Part shown: positions 48,513 to 56,949 of the stretch, in pieces
Numbering within the stretch: the stretch's first letter is position 1
Layout: every line of letters begins with the position of its first letter
NCBI RefSeq assembly: GCF_012927245.1
Contig: NZ_JABBGE010000001.1
Coordinates: 649,513 to 713,512, forward strand
Reading direction: 5' to 3'
DNA from: Streptomyces sp. R302
GTDB taxonomy: Bacteria > Actinomycetota > Actinomycetes > Streptomycetales > Streptomycetaceae
Length of the DNA: 64,000 nt
The notes under the pieces: generated by a model
What the model was told of the DNA's origin: nothing
The model's input: only the letters and a program-made list of their open reading frames with translations
Database searches by the model: none
Translations under genes and position numbers: made by a program

Positions 48513-48776
48513 ATGTGCCGCAGCATCAAGACGCTCCGTCCGCCCGTCCTGCCCCACGAAGCCACCCAGGACGACATCCGCGCCGCCGCGCTCCAGTACG
48601 TCCGCAAGGTCTCCGGCTTCCGCGCCCCCGCCGCGCACAACCGGGAGGTCTTCGACCGGGCCGTCGACGAGATCGCCGACGCCACCGTCCGGCTCCTCGC
48701 CACCCTGGAGGTGAGAGGAGCCCACCACCACGCCGTCAGGACGCCGGAGCCGGAGCCGTCCCCGGACGCCGTATGA
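48513..48776 (+). CDS. DUF2277 family protein
   Basis: 87 residues. Starts MCRSIKTLRPPVLPHEATQD, the conserved DUF2277 N terminus, followed by AALQYVRKVSGFRAPAAHNR and a helical end. Function unknown; family widespread in bacteria. Its last 41 bp overlap the end of the convergent DedA gene. Confidence 0.88.
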   Translation: MCRSIKTLRPPVLPHEATQDDIRAAALQYVRKVSGFRAPAAHNREVFDRAVDEIADATVRLLATLEVRGAHHHAVRTPEPEPSPDAV

Positions 48777-49374
48777 GGTAGCCGGCCAGTCCGCCCGCCA
48801 GCAGCAGCGCCAGGGTCGAGACCCCCGCGCTGAACCAGGTCGCGCCCAGCCACTGGCCGCCCAGCCAGCCGAGCCCGACGCTGTACGAGGCCCAGATCAC
48901 CGCCGCCAGGGCCGACCAGGGCAGGAACTCCTCGGGGCGCCGCCGTGCCGCGCCCGCGCCGAGGGAGACCACCGAGCGGCCGGCCGGGGCGAAGCGGGCG
49001 AGGACCACGATCAGGCCGCCGCCCCGGGCCAGGGCGGTGCCGAGACGTTCCCGCGCCACGGTCAGGCGGCGGGAGCGGGCTATCGCCCGGTCCATGCGCC
49101 GTCCGCCGCGCAGCGCGAGCCGGTACGCGAGGAAGTCCCCGAGCGCCGAGGCCGTCGCCGCGGTGAGCAGCAGCGGCAGCAGGGAGGGGACGTCCGCGGG
49201 CGCGTTCGCCGAGCCGAGGGCCGCGGAGGCGGCCGTGGCGGCGGAGATCACGAGGAAGCCGCTCGGCAGCACGGGAAGGAAGACGTCGAGCAGGATCGAC
49301 GTCGCCACCACCGGATAGATCCACGGGCCCGCGGTCAGCGACCTCAGCGAGCCCATGTTGTCGAGCAGATTCAC
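48736..49374 (-). CDS. DedA/SNARE-associated family membrane protein
   Basis: 212 residues, about five or six hydrophobic segments. Signature stretches: YPVVATSILLDVFLPVLPSG near the N terminus, ALGDFLAYRLALRGGRRMD and GGLIVVLARFAPAGRSVVSL (the conserved R-F-x-P-x-x-R/G motif of DedA). DedA proteins are lipid-transport/flippase-type proteins that recycle undecaprenyl phosphate or keep membrane potential. Convergent overlap with DUF2277. Confidence 0.87.
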   Translation of the reverse strand: MNLLDNMGSLRSLTAGPWIYPVVATSILLDVFLPVLPSGFLVISAATAASAALGSANAPADVPSLLPLLLTAATASALGDFLAYRLALRGGRRMDRAIARSRRLTVARERLGTALARGGGLIVVLARFAPAGRSVVSLGAGAARRRPEEFLPWSALAAVIWASYSVGLGWLGGQWLGATWFSAGVSTLALLLAGGLAGYLIRRPGTAPAPAS

Positions 49375-49489
49375 AGGGCCAGAGCCTACGCGCCGCCGCC
49401 CGGACCCCCGCCGGGTGGGTACCGGCGGGAGCCCGGGCGGGGCCGAGGGAGCGGGAGGGGTCGGGAGGGGTGGGAGGGGTGGGAGGTGA

Positions 49490-50079
49490 GTGCCTCGGGG
49501 CGGGGATACGGCCTCGGGCAGGATGCACGGCCTCCGGCCGGGGGTGTGGCCTGGGCCGGGGTGTGGCCTTGGGTAGGAGGCAGGGCCTCCGGTCGGAGGT
49601 GCTGCCTCAGGCCAGGGGTACGGCCTTCGGCCAGGGATGTGGCCTTCGGCCGGGGATGCGGCCTGCGGTCAGGGGTATGGCCTTCGGCCGGGGATGCAGC
49701 CTTCGGCCAGGGATGCGGCCTGCGGTCAGGGGTATGGCTCCGGCCGGGGATGCGGCCTGCGGTCAGGGGTATGGCTCCGGCCGGGGATGAGGCCTCCGGC
49801 CGGGGGTGCGGCCTCCGGCCGGAGGCACGGCTCCGGCCAGGGGCATGGCCTTGAGCCGGGGATGAGGCCTCCGGCCAGGGGCATGGCCTTGAGCCAGGGA
49901 TGCGGCCTCCGGCCCGGGGTGCGGCCTTGGGCCGGGGGTGCTGCCTCCGGCCAGGGGCACGGCCCGAGGCCGGGGATGCGGCCTCCGGCCCTGCGTACGG
50001 CCTCCGGCCCTGGGGTACGGCCTCCGGCCAGGGACGCGGCCTTCGGCCGGCGATTCGGCCTTCCGCCAGGGGTACGGTC
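49490..50079. repeat. 590-bp GC-rich minisatellite between DedA and DoxX
   Basis: Composed of ~17-22-bp degenerate units such as GGCCTTCGGCCGGGGATG, GGCCTGCGGTCAGGGGTA and GGCCTCCGGCCGGGG, alternating for about thirty copies. Units contain short inverted repeats (GGCC..GGCC). All reading frames across it are repetitive shadows; I see no gene. The array stops exactly at the DoxX stop codon. Confidence 0.9.
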
Positions 50080-50559
50080 TCAGGCCGCGACCGGCGTGCT
50101 CTGCTTCTCCGTGCCTCGCTCGGGGTCGCCTGCGCGGGAGCCCTTCGTGCCCTTGCCGCCGAAGAGGCCGTCGAGTGCGAGGGCGCCCGGGCCGGTGAAG
50201 ATCAGGAGGGCGAAGGCCCAGCAGAAGAGCGCGGCGGTCTCGCCGTGGTTCTGGAGCGGGAAGAGGGCCTCGGGCTGGTGGGCCCAGAAGTACGCGTACG
50301 CCATCGAGCCCGAGGAGATGAGGGCCGCGCCGCGCGTGCCGAGGCCGACGAGGACCAGGACGCCGCCGACGAGCTGGATCACCGCCGCGTACCAGCCGGG
50401 CCAGGTGCCGGCGGGGACGGTGCCGCCGCCCATCGCGCCGCCGAGGACGCCGAAGAGCGAGGCGGCGCCGTGGCAGGCGAAGAGCAGGCCTATGACGATG
50501 CGGAAGAGACCGAGCGCGTAGGGCTGCGCCTGGTCGAGGCGGTGCGTGAGGGTGCTCAT
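50080..50559 (-). CDS. DoxX family membrane protein
   Basis: 159 residues, four membrane helices (ALGLFRIVIGLLFACHGAAS; WYAAVIQLVGGVLVLVGLG; GAALISSGSMAYAYFWAHQP; AALFCWAFALLIFTGPGALA) with DoxX-type charged ends. DoxX/DoxD-like proteins are linked to thiosulfate or redox/oxidative-stress functions; the exact role here is unknown. A near-perfect inverted repeat at 50650-50667 in its upstream region looks like a MarR-type operator. Confidence 0.88.
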   Translation of the reverse strand: MSTLTHRLDQAQPYALGLFRIVIGLLFACHGAASLFGVLGGAMGGGTVPAGTWPGWYAAVIQLVGGVLVLVGLGTRGAALISSGSMAYAYFWAHQPEALFPLQNHGETAALFCWAFALLIFTGPGALALDGLFGGKGTKGSRAGDPERGTEKQSTPVAA

Positions 50560-50649
50560 GGTGGGGGAACTCCTTCGGCCTGGCCCGCCCGGAGAGGGGC
50601 GGACGTGGGGGACGGAAACCGAACGGCCGCCAGGTTAGGCATCCCTCAG

Positions 50650-50667
50650 TTGTACTTGCAAGTTCAA
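50650..50667. promoter_or_regulatory. MarR-like operator upstream of doxX
   Basis: TTGTACTTGCAAGTTCAA: an 18-bp inverted repeat with one mismatched pair and a perfect ACTTGCAAGT core, 91 bp upstream of the DoxX start. The regulator gene is not in the window. Confidence 0.6.
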
Positions 50668-50805
50668 TCATCTCGGGCGAGGGGCCGTGGGGGGGGCGCG
50701 CCTGCGGTAAGAGTTGCTCAGGTCTGGACCACAGGCGCGCCGAATTCACGCCGTTTTCGGGCCGGGGCTTCCGCGCCGGCTCACGGTGTGTCAGGAGGGG
50801 TGCGG

Positions 50806-51456
50806 TCAGCAGCCGTTGAGGACGGACTGGAGGGCGCTCTTCTCCGCCGAGTCGACGCTGAGGTGGTAGTGGTACTTCACGTGGACCCAGGCGCGGGCGT
50901 AGGTGCAGCGGTACGCGGTGCGCGGCGGCAGCCAGTCGGCCGGGTCCTTGTCGCCCTTGGACTGGTTGACGTTGTCGGTGACGGCTATGAGCTGCGGCCG
51001 GGTGAGGTCGTTGGCGAAGCCCTGGCGCTGGGCGGTGGTCCAGGAGTTGGCGCCCGAGCGCCACGCCTCGGCGAGCGCGACGACGTGGTCGATGTCGAGG
51101 TCGGAGGCGGCCGTCCAGGTGGCGCCGTCGTACTGCGAGTACCAGCTGCCGCTGACCGAGGCGCAGGAGGAGTTGGTGACGACGTTCGAGCCGTCGCGCT
51201 TGAGGACGGTCTCGCGGGTGTTGCAGGTGCCGGACTGGGTGATCCAGTGCGGGAAGAGGTCGCGGCTGTAGCCGGTGAGGGAACCTTCCGCCTTGACCGT
51301 GAGGGAGGCCAGGTAGGTACGGGCGGTGGCGGCGCTGACCGGGGTCGGCATCGCGGCCTGGGCGGAGGGCGCGGTGGTGGTGAGCCCGGTGAGGGCGAGG
51401 GCGGCGGAGGAGGCGAGCACGGCGGCTCGACGCGCGTAGACCTTGCCGATGGGCAT
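50806..51456 (-). CDS. Secreted HNH nuclease (DUF1524/GmrSD-like)
   Basis: 216 residues. N-terminal signal peptide (AAVLASSAALALTGLTTTAPS...AQA). Mature domain carries the DUF1524 HNH motif: DLDIDHVVALAEAWRSGA, then LIAVTDNVNQSKGDKDPADW, and Cys at NTRE and the C terminus (VLNGC) for disulfides. Streptomyces extracellular nucleases of this type hydrolyse DNA/RNA outside the cell for nutrient recycling. Start at ATG 51456 after a purine-rich GGGGGGA-type site. Confidence 0.9.
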   Translation of the reverse strand: MPIGKVYARRAAVLASSAALALTGLTTTAPSAQAAMPTPVSAATARTYLASLTVKAEGSLTGYSRDLFPHWITQSGTCNTRETVLKRDGSNVVTNSSCASVSGSWYSQYDGATWTAASDLDIDHVVALAEAWRSGANSWTTAQRQGFANDLTRPQLIAVTDNVNQSKGDKDPADWLPPRTAYRCTYARAWVHVKYHYHLSVDSAEKSALQSVLNGC

Positions 51457-51715
51457 GGGGGGACTCCCTTGATTCGGTGGGACCTCGGCGGTTCGGCCGG
51501 TCCCGTGCGGTACCGGGCGACGGCCCGGTCATCGTGGCGGCGCGAGGTTTCGTCGGGGGGTGCGCCAGGTAACAGGGTGGCGACATGGACACGTCACATC
51601 AAGGGGTGTGACGTGTCCTGACGGAGTGCCAGATTCCGCCGGTGGGAGGGGTGGAGGGGGATCGTCTGTCGAGCCCCCCCCGCGTGCGCGGCCGCCGCCC
51701 CCACGGCCGCCGCCC

Positions 51716-51795
51716 CCGCGACTGCCCCCCCGTGACCGCCGCCCCCGTGACCGCCGCCCCCGTGACCGCCGCCCCCGTGACCGCCGCCCCCCCCC
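51716..51795. repeat. CCCCGTGACCGCCGC array and C9 run
   Basis: A 15-bp unit repeats about four to five times (51716-51790) and ends in nine consecutive C (51787-51795). Intergenic. Confidence 0.85.
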
Positions 51796-51800
51796 GCGGC

Positions 51801-51851
51801 CGCAGACCACCGCGCGCGGCCGGATCGTCCGGCCGCGCGCGGTGGTCTGTG
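51801..51851. terminator. Large perfect palindrome, bidirectional terminator
   Basis: A 22-24-bp stem with a three-base TCG loop: the left arm 51804-51824 is exactly complementary to 51828-51848 and pairing extends outward. It lies between the nuclease gene's upstream region and the end of the HAD gene (51923, leftward). Confidence 0.82.
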
Positions 51852-51922
51852 CGGTGATGTGAGGTGGGTGGAGTCCGCGGGGTGGGCGGGCTCGGGAGTC
51901 CGAGTTGCCGGGTGGCCGGGGA

Positions 51923-52591
51923 TTACTCCGGTACGACTCCGAGGGTCATCGTCCCGTCCCCGTTCGCGTCCAGTCGCAGGCGGGTCAGGTTCGGTACGTA
52001 CAGGTCCGGCGCGAAGGCCGCCGCGCGCGGGCCCACGCCCACCACGCGCATCCCGGCGGCCTTCGCCGCCTGGATGCCGGCCTCGGAGTCCTCGAAGGCC
52101 ACGCACTCCGCCGGGGCCGTGCCGAGCTCGGCGGCGCCCTTGAGGAAGCCCTCCGGGTCCGGCTTGCTCGCGCCGACCTGCTCGGCGGTCACCCGGGTCG
52201 TCGGCATCCGCAGGCCCGCCGCGCCCATCCGGGCCTGGGCGAGGGCCTCGTCCGCCGAGGTCACCAGGGCGTGCGGGAAGTCCGTGATCGCGTCCATGAA
52301 GGCGGGAGCGCCTGCCACCGGCACGACGCCGTCGACGTCGGCGGTCTCCTCGGCGAGTATCACGGCGTTGTCCGCGTGGTTCTCGGCCATCGGGCGGTCG
52401 GGGAGGAGGACCGCCATCGTGGCGTAGCCCTGGCGTCCGTGGACCACCTTCAGGACGTCGGCGGCGTCCAGCCCCTGCCGGTCGGCCCAGCGGCGCCAGC
52501 AGCGCTCCACGACGGCGTCCGAGTTGACCAGGGTGCCGTCCATGTCGAGCAGGAGGGCGCGGGCGGTGAGCGTTGCCGGGGTGGCGGCCAT
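51923..52591 (-). CDS. HAD hydrolase, subfamily IA (sugar-phosphatase-like)
   Basis: 222 residues from ATG 52591. Motif I ALLLDMDGTLVNSDAVVE, motif II VTSADEAL, motif III Lys in VGASKPDPEGFL and motif IV FEDSEAGIQAAKAAGM. Cap domain C1 as in DcrA/YfbT-type sugar phosphatases and beta-phosphoglucomutase relatives. Acts on a small phosphorylated metabolite in the cytoplasm. The frame extends upstream to 52684 without conserved sequence. Confidence 0.92.
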   Translation of the reverse strand: MAATPATLTARALLLDMDGTLVNSDAVVERCWRRWADRQGLDAADVLKVVHGRQGYATMAVLLPDRPMAENHADNAVILAEETADVDGVVPVAGAPAFMDAITDFPHALVTSADEALAQARMGAAGLRMPTTRVTAEQVGASKPDPEGFLKGAAELGTAPAECVAFEDSEAGIQAAKAAGMRVVGVGPRAAAFAPDLYVPNLTRLRLDANGDGTMTLGVVPE

Positions 52592-52778
52592 GGGGGTCTC
52601 CAGGGGGGTGGTGCGGAGAACGAAGCGGTCCCGCCCGCCGGTCAGGGAGTACGGGCGGGGCCACTTTGTTTCTTCACGATACAAAACCGGGGGCGGTCTT
52701 GGCCACCCGGCCCCCCCGCCGAGCCCCTTCCGATCCCTTCCGGCCCCTGCCGACCTCTTCCGACCTCTTCCGATCCCG

Positions 52779-53924
52779 TCAGCGGTGGGAGTTTTTGGTC
52801 TCCCGCTCCAACTTGCGCCGGGTGTCCGGGCCGTACACGCCTTCCGGGTCCTCCAGCTGCCAGAACCGGCTCTGGTACTGAATGAGTGCCGAGCGCAGCT
52901 CTTCGTCGAAGACCCCGTCGGCCTCGCCCAGATAGACCCACAGGATCCGGAGCCGCGTCTGGAGCTCCTCCACCTCCGGCCCCGTGTCGCCGAGGCTCAG
53001 CGTGGCCCCTTCGGGAGCGTCCGTGTGGGTGGCGGTGGGCGAGGCGGTCGTCGGGGCCGCGGGCGCCGCGGGTGCCGAGGAAGAGGGGCGGGGCGGGGCC
53101 GCGGCGCCCGTCGCGGACGGCGAGCCGGTCGCCGTCGGGGCCGTCGTCCGCGAGGCCGACGGGGACGGGGACGGGGACTTCGAGGCCGTCGGGGACGACG
53201 AGCTGGGCGAGGGCGTCCGCGAGGGGGTCCGGCTCGGCGTCGGACTGTCGGAGGACGGGGACGGCTCCTCCGAGACGGCGAGGTTCAGGGACGCGCTCGT
53301 GGTCACCTCGGGGACGATCGCCCGGTCCTCGGGCTCCTCGCCGCCGAACACCGCCGCGGCCAGCGCGGCCGTGCCGACCACGGCCGCCGCCGCGACGCCC
53401 GCGACCAGGGCGCCGCCCCGCCGCCGGCGCGACCGCTCCCGCCGCGCCCCGGCCGTCCCGGGCGCCCCTGCCGCCCCTGCAGCCCAGGAGTCGCCGGCGC
53501 CCCCCGCGCCGCCGACCCCGCCGAGCAGCAGCGGCATGGTCGCGTCGGACCCGCCCTCGGAGCCGTACGGGGAGACGGGGGAGAAGCCGTCGTCGTACGG
53601 CCCGTATCCGCCCTGCCCGCCCTGCCCGCCGGACCCGCCATGTCCTCCACCGGGCCCGCCATGGCCGCCGTACTCCCCGGCGCCCCCGGGCGCGCCAGGC
53701 ATCACCCCGTACTCCCCGGCGTGCCCGGCGTCCCCGGGTCCCACCCGTACCGCCGTGAGCTGCGTCGTCGGCGGGTCGGCCGCCTCGTCGTCGGGCGCGT
53801 CCAGCGTGACGTACGGTCTGATTCTGAGCGGGTCGAAGTCCTCGGTCGCCGCCGCCTCCGCCGTACGGGCGCAGGCGCAGCCCGGACGCCGACCGCCGCA
53901 ATCAGGACATGCGTGTCCGGTCAT
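52779..53924 (-). CDS. Peptidoglycan-binding-domain membrane protein
   Basis: 381 residues from ATG 53924 (GGAGGGG eight bases upstream). N-terminal zinc-ribbon-like Cys pairs (CPDCGGRRPGCAC), a Gly-rich low-complexity region, one membrane helix (GGALVAGVAAAAVVGTAALA), a long Ser/Pro/Thr linker, and a C-terminal peptidoglycan-binding domain (LSLGDTGPEVEELQTRLRIL; SRFWQLEDPEGVYGPDT). Likely anchors or regulates at the cell wall. Divergent from 54106. Confidence 0.85.
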   Translation of the reverse strand: MTGHACPDCGGRRPGCACARTAEAAATEDFDPLRIRPYVTLDAPDDEAADPPTTQLTAVRVGPGDAGHAGEYGVMPGAPGGAGEYGGHGGPGGGHGGSGGQGGQGGYGPYDDGFSPVSPYGSEGGSDATMPLLLGGVGGAGGAGDSWAAGAAGAPGTAGARRERSRRRRGGALVAGVAAAAVVGTAALAAAVFGGEEPEDRAIVPEVTTSASLNLAVSEEPSPSSDSPTPSRTPSRTPSPSSSSPTASKSPSPSPSASRTTAPTATGSPSATGAAAPPRPSSSAPAAPAAPTTASPTATHTDAPEGATLSLGDTGPEVEELQTRLRILWVYLGEADGVFDEELRSALIQYQSRFWQLEDPEGVYGPDTRRKLERETKNSHR

Positions 53925-54105
53925 GATGTGTCCCCTCCCCAACGCAACTGGCAGTGATTATGCAGGCGCCCCGCTGCCCCCGGGTGAACACGCGTGCCCC
54001 TTCGCAGGTCATATCCGGACATTCGGCTCGTGGCGGAGAACGCGGGACCGGGTCGGTAACCTGTCCAGCCGAAGATCGACTTCCAGTCACAGGGGGACGG
54101 ACAGG

Positions 54106-54867
54106 ATGAGCAGTCACGAGCCGGGCCAGAGCTGGCCGCCGCAGCCGGGACACGCGCCGGGGCAGTACCCGGAAGGACCCGCGTACGGCGTCGTCTACAC
54201 GGCCCCGCCGACCCGCCCGCCGTCGCACCGGGGCGCCTGGATCGGCGCGGGCGCGACGCTGGTGGCGGCGGTGATCGGCGTCGTCGGCACGTATCTGGCG
54301 AGCAGCGGCAACGACAACACCCCGGCCGCCGCACCGGCCCCGGCGCCGACCAGCGCGAGCCCGTCGGCGGACGACAAGCCGACGCGGGACGCCACGGCCG
54401 GTACGGACACCACGCCGACCGCGGACACCGCGCCGACGACGGACGCCGCGTCGACCCCGTCCGCCCCCGCCACCCCCTCGGGCCCGGCGCCCGACACCGT
54501 CCACTGGCAGGGCACCCTCGTCATCACGTACGTGGAGGACAAGGACCTCGACGCGGCGCCGCCCGTGATGTCCGAGATCAACCGCGACAACGACTTCGCC
54601 GTCTTCCCCTTCGGCGACCACATGCTGCGCCCCGACAACGGCGCCAAGGCCCTCGTGTGGAAGGGCGCGGCGAAGGCGCCGACGTACGAGGACTGCGCGG
54701 GTGTCGTCGACACCCAGGCCACCTCGAACGACATCCGCATCAAGACCGGCCTCACCGTCTGCGGCCGCACCGGCGAGGGCCGGCTCGTCCGGATGACCGT
54801 CAAGGACATGGCCGGCCAGGCCGGCGACACGAACGCCACCTTCGACGTCGTCGTCTGGGCGGGCTGA
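54106..54867 (+). CDS. Membrane-anchored protein with Thr/Asp-rich linker
   Basis: 253 residues. Pro-rich cytoplasmic start (QSWPPQPGHAPGQYPEGPAY), one membrane helix (WIGAGATLVAAVIGVVGTYL), an Ala/Thr/Asp linker and a C-terminal beta domain with two Cys (YEDCAGVVDTQ; TGLTVCGRTGEGRLVRM) probably disulfide-linked outside the cell. Resembles hypothetical Streptomyces proteins with a sensor-like extracellular domain. Start follows AGGGGGACGGACAGG. Confidence 0.78.
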   Translation: MSSHEPGQSWPPQPGHAPGQYPEGPAYGVVYTAPPTRPPSHRGAWIGAGATLVAAVIGVVGTYLASSGNDNTPAAAPAPAPTSASPSADDKPTRDATAGTDTTPTADTAPTTDAASTPSAPATPSGPAPDTVHWQGTLVITYVEDKDLDAAPPVMSEINRDNDFAVFPFGDHMLRPDNGAKALVWKGAAKAPTYEDCAGVVDTQATSNDIRIKTGLTVCGRTGEGRLVRMTVKDMAGQAGDTNATFDVVVWAG

Positions 54868-54900
54868 CGGAGGAGGCGGGGCCGCCCGGGCCGGCTGGGC

Positions 54901-55386
54901 TCAGAGCTCCTTGCCGTACCAGATCTCCATGTACGGCCCCGTGCAGTACGCCGGGATCTCCCCGTACCCGTGCCGCACGTACAGCGTCCGCGCCTCGACC
55001 AGGTCGAGGCGGGTGTTGAGGACCGCGCGGCGGGCGCCGAGCGCGCGGGCGGCCTCCTCCAGGCCGCCCATGAGCAGGTCGGCGCCGCCGAGGCCGCGGA
55101 AGGCGGGGCGGACGAACACCCGGGTCAGCTCGGCGCGGTCGGCGTCGAGGAGGATCAGGCCGCCGCAGGCGGCGGCCTTCCCGTCGTACCGCCCGACCAG
55201 GAACTGCCCGGCGGGCGGGGCGAGGAGGCCGAGCCCGTCGTCGATCATGTCGTCGTCGTACTCGTCCTCGGTCAGCACCCGCCCGAAGTACCGTCCGGCG
55301 ACGTCGCCGTAGTAGTCGCGGCGGAGTGCGGTGGCGTCCGGGGTGTCGACGCGCTCGGGGGAGAAGTTCCAGGTCATGCGGGCCAT
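54901..55386 (-). CDS. GNAT acetyltransferase
   Basis: 161 residues (159 if ATG 55377 is used). The acetyl-CoA-binding motif A is RVFVRPAFRGLGGADLLMGG, with motif B RRAVLNTRLDLVEARTLYVR and the C-terminal YGEIPAYCTGPYMEIWYGKE. Transfers acetyl from acetyl-CoA to an unknown amine substrate. Short GC-rich 16-bp repeats lie just beyond its start. Confidence 0.9.
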   Translation of the reverse strand: MARMTWNFSPERVDTPDATALRRDYYGDVAGRYFGRVLTEDEYDDDMIDDGLGLLAPPAGQFLVGRYDGKAAACGGLILLDADRAELTRVFVRPAFRGLGGADLLMGGLEEAARALGARRAVLNTRLDLVEARTLYVRHGYGEIPAYCTGPYMEIWYGKEL

Positions 55387-55429
55387 TCTGCGGCCCGCAC
55401 GATCACGTCCGCCGCCGGATTTCGCTCCG

Positions 55430-55509
55430 CCTCCCCAGGGGGCCGCCTCCCCAGGGGGCCGCCTCCCCAGGGGGCCGCCTCCCCGGGGTTCCGCCTCCCC
55501 CGGGGCTCC
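55430..55509. repeat. 16-bp tandem repeat CCTCCCCAGGGGGCCG
   Basis: Three perfect and two degenerate copies in the gap between the GNAT start and the end of the monooxygenase gene. Each unit is a small hairpin (CCCC-A-GGGG). Confidence 0.85.
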
Positions 55510-55512
55510 GGG

Positions 55513-55854
55513 TCACTGCTTCGGCGACGCCTGCTGCACGACCTCGAAGGACCACAGCGTGGAACCGGAAGCGGCCGGCTTCGGACGCTCGCCGCCGCCT
55601 TCGCCGCCCGCGCCGCCGGCGGTGCCCTGGTGGGCCGCCTTCATCGAACCGTTCATCCAGTTCTGGAAGTCCTCCTCGCTGCGCCACCGGGTGTACACCA
55701 GGTACTGGTCGGTGCCCTCCAGCGGCCGCAGCAGCTCGAACCACTCGAACCCGCCGGAGCCCTCCACGGCCCCGGCCCGCGAGGCGAACCGCTGCTCAAG
55801 GACCTCGCGCTGCTCGGCGGGCACGGTCAGGACGTTGATCTTCACGATGCTCAT
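55513..55854 (-). CDS. Antibiotic biosynthesis monooxygenase (ABM) family protein
   Basis: 113 residues, dimeric ferredoxin-like fold: SIVKINVLTVPAEQREVLEQ, GFEWFELLRPLEGTDQYLVY, TRWRSEEDFQNWMNGSMKAA, then a Gly/Glu linker and WSFEVVQQ. ABM proteins include quinone-forming monooxygenases and heme-degrading enzymes (HmoB-type); substrate unknown. Divergent from the serpin gene 12 bp away. Confidence 0.87.
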   Translation of the reverse strand: MSIVKINVLTVPAEQREVLEQRFASRAGAVEGSGGFEWFELLRPLEGTDQYLVYTRWRSEEDFQNWMNGSMKAAHQGTAGGAGGEGGGERPKPAASGSTLWSFEVVQQASPKQ

Positions 55855-55866
55855 GAAAGGCAGGAT

Positions 55867-56949
55867 ATGACCGGGAAGGGCGGGGCCGTGTGGGCGGGGG
55901 CGGTGCGGGAGTTGGCGGAGTGGCTGCTGCCGGGGGACGCGGCGCGGGACTTCGTCGGGTCGCCGGCCGGGTTGTGGGTGGCGCTCGGTGCCGTGGCGGC
56001 GGGGGCGCGGGGGCGGGCCGCCGAGGAGCTGCGGGGGGTGCTCGGGGTGGCCGGGGAGGAGGCGGGGCCGGCCGTCGCCGGGGTGGCGGCGGCGTTGGCG
56101 CGGTCCTCGGGCGTCTCCGCCGGCGTCGCGGTGCGGAGCCGGGTGCCGGTGCGCGCGGCGTACCGGAGCGCGCTGCCGGGCATCGCGTTCGGGGAGCTGG
56201 GCGGGGACGCGCGGGCGGAGCTGGACGCGTGGGTGGCCGAGGTCAGCGGGGGGCGGATGGGCGGGTTGCCCGACGCGCTGGACGGGGGCGCCGACCTGGT
56301 CCTCGTCGGCGTGGTGGCCCTGGGGGCGGTGTGGCGGGAGGCGTTCGACGCGGGCGGGACCCGGCCCGCGCCGTTCACCGGGGCGGACGGGAGCGTGGCG
56401 GAGGTGCCGACCATGCACCGGCGCGTTCCCGCCCGGTGGGCGTGGCGGGTCGCGGGCGGGACCGTGGTGGAGCTGCCGTGCGCGGGGGAGCGGGCGCCAC
56501 GGGTGCGGTTCGTGCTCGGACTCGTGGGCGCGGGGCCGGACGCGGTGGTGCCGCTCGCCTGGGCGGACGGCGGGCGGGAACCGGTACGGGCCGGGGGCGT
56601 CGAGCTGGCGCTGCCCCGGTTCGGGCTGCGGGGCCGGATCGACGCGCTGGCCTGGCTGGGGTCGGTGGGGGTGACGGCACCGTCGCGGCCCGGCGCCGAC
56701 TTCTCCGGGCTCTCGCCCGAGCCGCTGTACGTCTCCAAGGCGCTCCAGGAGGCGGTCGTGGAGGTCGGCGAGACGGGGGTGGAGGCGGCGGCCGTCACCC
56801 AGGTGGAGATGACCCGGAGCGCGGCCCGGCCGCTGCCCGTCGAGCGGATCGCCTTCGACCGGCCCTTCGGGGTGGTCGTCCTCGACGCCGACGGGGAGCT
56901 GCCGCTCTTCGTGGGATGGCGGGCCGGGGGGTCTCCGGTCAGGCCGTGA
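55867..56949 (+). CDS. Serpin-family protein
   Basis: 360 residues. Serpin fold landmarks: a C-terminal region with VSKALQEAVVEVGETGVEAA, AVTQVEMTRS (reactive-centre hinge E-x-G-x-E-A-A-A and loop) and the closing FDRPFGVVVLD. Inhibitory serpins trap serine or cysteine proteases. No signal peptide is visible, so it would act in the cytoplasm. The 3' end overlaps the convergent methyltransferase by 11 bp. Confidence 0.85.
   Translation: MTGKGGAVWAGAVRELAEWLLPGDAARDFVGSPAGLWVALGAVAAGARGRAAEELRGVLGVAGEEAGPAVAGVAAALARSSGVSAGVAVRSRVPVRAAYRSALPGIAFGELGGDARAELDAWVAEVSGGRMGGLPDALDGGADLVLVGVVALGAVWREAFDAGGTRPAPFTGADGSVAEVPTMHRRVPARWAWRVAGGTVVELPCAGERAPRVRFVLGLVGAGPDAVVPLAWADGGREPVRAGGVELALPRFGLRGRIDALAWLGSVGVTAPSRPGADFSGLSPEPLYVSKALQEAVVEVGETGVEAAAVTQVEMTRSAARPLPVERIAFDRPFGVVVLDADGELPLFVGWRAGGSPVRP

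Noticed and set aside
49470..50100. Plus-strand repetitive frames that look like collagen-type or Gly-rich proteins
   Set aside because: They arise from the minisatellite; no ribosome site, and the frame changes without consequence.
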